A stretch of DNA of 8,297 bases from Accumulibacter sp. (GTDB lineage Bacteria > Pseudomonadota > Gammaproteobacteria > Burkholderiales > Rhodocyclaceae), in assembly GCA_003538495.1 (NCBI GenBank), contig DPSD01000438.1, positions 1 to 8,297 of the forward strand, written 5' to 3'. The translations under genes were made by a program, and so were the position numbers. This document shows positions 7,052-8,297 of this stretch, one piece after another. Under the pieces are notes generated by a model. That model was not told the origin of the DNA, did not search any database, and was given only the letters and a program-made list of their open reading frames with translations. Every line of letters begins with the position of its first letter. The stretch's first letter is position 1.

Positions 7052-7057
7052 AGCAAA

Positions 7058-8023
7058 TTGACAGATAGCCGACGTAGCCCACCGCTGGGCAGCCTGCGCG
7101 TTTTTGTGGCGGCCGCGCACAGCGAGAGCGTCACCAAGGCCGCCGCGCAGCTCCACCTGACGCATGGCGCGGTCAGTCATCAGTTGCGACAGTTGCAGGA
7201 CTACCTTGGCGTCGCCCTGTTCGAACGTAGCGGCCGCGGCCTGAAACTGACGACGCAGGGCGCCGCCTATGCCGAGCGGGTTTCGCGGGCACTCGCCGAG
7301 ATCGGCAAGGCGACCGAGCAACTGATTGCCGCACGCGACTACCGCCGTCTGCGCGTGACCTGCATGCCATCGTTCGCCGCGCGCTGGCTGCTGCCGCGGC
7401 TCGGCAGCTTCATCTCCTGCCATCGTGAGCTCGATGTCGAGGTGCAATCGAGCGCCCGGCTGGCCGACATCAAGGGGGGCGAAACCGACGTCGCCCTGCG
7501 TTTCGGCCCTGGCCGTTACCCGGGACTCAGTTGCCGGCTGCTGATGAAGGACTGGTACTACCCGGTTTGCTCACCCGAGTTCATCGCTCGCCACGCGCTG
7601 GTCAGCCCGGCGCAGTTGCAGGGACTGCCGCTGCTGCGCTCGAACGATGAACTGTGGCAACCATGGTTCGGTGCCGCCGGCGTGGTGGTCGAGGAGCCTC
7701 AGCGGGGTGCGGTGTTCGATGACTCGAGCCTGATGCTGATGGCCGCCGCCTCGGGCCAGGGCGTGGCGCTGGCCCGGCATACGCTGGCCGTCGACGATCT
7801 GACAAGCGGACGCCTGTGCCGGCCTTTCACGATGGCCGTTGAGTCGCCTTTCTCCTACTTTTTCGTCTGCCGCCTCGCCGACGAGCAGCACGCCGCTGTC
7901 GTCGCCTTTCGTGACTGGCTGTTCCAGGAAGCCGCTCTGTATTGCCCGCCTGACGGCGAACTCGCGGTGGCCCGCAGCGACCCGCCAACGCCGCAAGAAG
8001 GCAGCGGCACCGCTGCGCAGTGA
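7058..8023 (+). CDS. LysR-family transcriptional regulator (GcvA-like)
   Basis: A 321-aa LysR regulator. The N-terminal winged helix-turn-helix covers about residues 9-66, with the recognition region SVTKAAAQLHLTHGAVSHQL (24-43) and the wing GVALFERSGRGLKLT (51-65). A linker helix follows to ~95, then the effector-binding domain (97-290) with GETDVALRFG (141-150) and a GQGVALAR motif (233-240), as in GcvA-type members. The last ~25 residues are a low-complexity Pro/Ala/Gly-rich tail. The start is TTG at 7058. The only in-frame ATG upstream (7046) is followed at once by TGA, and the next in-frame ATG lies far inside the protein. The Shine-Dalgarno is weak (GAAG). It is divergent from DUF2917-GST, its most likely target. 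The effector is unknown. Confidence 0.92.
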   Translation: MTDSRRSPPLGSLRVFVAAAHSESVTKAAAQLHLTHGAVSHQLRQLQDYLGVALFERSGRGLKLTTQGAAYAERVSRALAEIGKATEQLIAARDYRRLRVTCMPSFAARWLLPRLGSFISCHRELDVEVQSSARLADIKGGETDVALRFGPGRYPGLSCRLLMKDWYYPVCSPEFIARHALVSPAQLQGLPLLRSNDELWQPWFGAAGVVVEEPQRGAVFDDSSLMLMAAASGQGVALARHTLAVDDLTSGRLCRPFTMAVESPFSYFFVCRLADEQHAAVVAFRDWLFQEAALYCPPDGELAVARSDPPTPQEGSGTAAQ

Positions 8024-8032
8024 CTCCAGCCA

Positions 8033-8179
8033 TCAGGCGCTGAACTGCTGCGCCGCCAGGCGCGCATACCAGCTGCTGCGCTCGACCAGATCCGCCAGCG
8101 TCTTGTCGCTCTTCAACGCCGCCAGTGCCACTTGCGCCTGGAATGCCGGTGTGTGGTTGCGTCTCGCCCTGCTCGTCAT
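8033..8179 (-). pseudogene. Truncated IS3-family OrfA transposase remnant, chimeric C-terminus
   Basis: A 48-aa ORF from an ATG at 8179. Residues 1-31 (MTSRARRNHTPAFQAQVALA, then ALKSDKTLADL) closely resemble the N-terminus of IS3-family OrfA, the DNA-binding helix-turn-helix subunit of ~90-100 residues. The frame then departs from the expected helix-turn-helix. It continues VERSSWYARLAAQQFSA and stops 10 nt beyond the LysR stop, converging with it. No OrfB or terminal inverted repeats were recognised. The tail resembles the extreme C-terminus of ABC exporter ATPases ('L-x-ARL-x-QF' style), so the ORF may be a recombination product. It is not functional as a transposase. Confidence 0.6.
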
Positions 8180-8297
8180 GCTCTTGGGTGATTTCCGCAA
8201 AACGCCATACCAAGAGTCATCGCGTTAGGCCGGGCTCAGGGCCAGCAAAACAAGCCAATGCGGTAGTTGTTCGGGATCTTGATTCCCGGAAATCGCC
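8180..8297. other. Gene-free right edge with inverted repeat
   Basis: No gene could be supported here. CTCTTGG (8181-8187) and CCAAGAG (8210-8216) form a 7-bp inverted repeat with a 22-nt loop directly in front of the OrfA-like start, so it may be part of the element's leader. CGGGA/TCCCG arms occur near 8273-8289. GC content drops compared with the LysR gene. The stretch may be residual insertion-sequence DNA, but I could not recognise a terminus. Confidence 0.3.

Noticed and set aside
7827..8228. ORFs on both strands overlapping the LysR 3' end (129 and 128 codons)
   Set aside because: They are shadow frames. They extend through the LysR tail and the OrfA remnant without domain similarity.
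8225..8296. Minus-strand open frame ending in PEQLPHWLVLLALSPA-stop at the right edge
   Set aside because: Only 23 codons are visible, no family was recognised, and the other two frames are also open for similar lengths.

Overview
This 8.3-kb window is a GC-rich bacterial chromosomal segment. It is most likely from a betaproteobacterium of the Rhodocyclales/Burkholderiales type. That inference rests on overall base composition, a DUF2917 gene (a family I associate mainly with Betaproteobacteria) next to a GcvA-like LysR regulator, and the style of the molybdenum-hydroxylase operon. No rRNA, tRNA, CRISPR array or intact mobile element was seen.

The core, about 1213-5490 on the minus strand, is a compact four-gene operon. 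In transcription order it encodes an IorA-like [2Fe-2S] subunit, an IorB-like molybdopterin-binding subunit with a Tat signal, an XdhC/CoxI-type maturation factor and a MocA-like molybdopterin nucleotidyltransferase. Gaps are 8 and 2 nt, and the last junction is a TGATG stop/start overlap. The set is coherent: MocA would make the dinucleotide cofactor, XdhC would carry and sulfurate it, and the two-subunit hydroxylase would be assembled in the cytoplasm and exported to the periplasm. The substrate is not identifiable, and no FAD subunit or cytochrome c subunit is encoded here.

Downstream of the operon (74-1054, minus) is a membrane-anchored SGNH/GDSL-type protein with non-canonical catalytic blocks and visibly lower GC than its neighbours. 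Upstream of the operon (5491-5922) is a small debris region. It holds the C-terminal end of an Hsp20 small heat-shock protein joined to unrelated sequence, followed by a good intrinsic terminator that separates it from the operon.

Further right is a minus-strand pair, DUF2917 then a glutathione S-transferase. It is divergent from a plus-strand LysR regulator across a 114-bp region with overlapping promoter-like elements and palindromes. LysR plausibly controls itself and this pair. Immediately after LysR is a 48-codon minus-strand ORF whose first ~30 residues look like an IS3-family OrfA transposase and whose tail does not. The last ~120 bp hold no recognisable gene.

Most of the window is ordinary. 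The items worth a second look are the two chimeric gene remnants, the atypical GDSL protein, the divergent LysR control region, and the LAGG motif in the MocA-like protein. I found no convincing novel multi-gene system.
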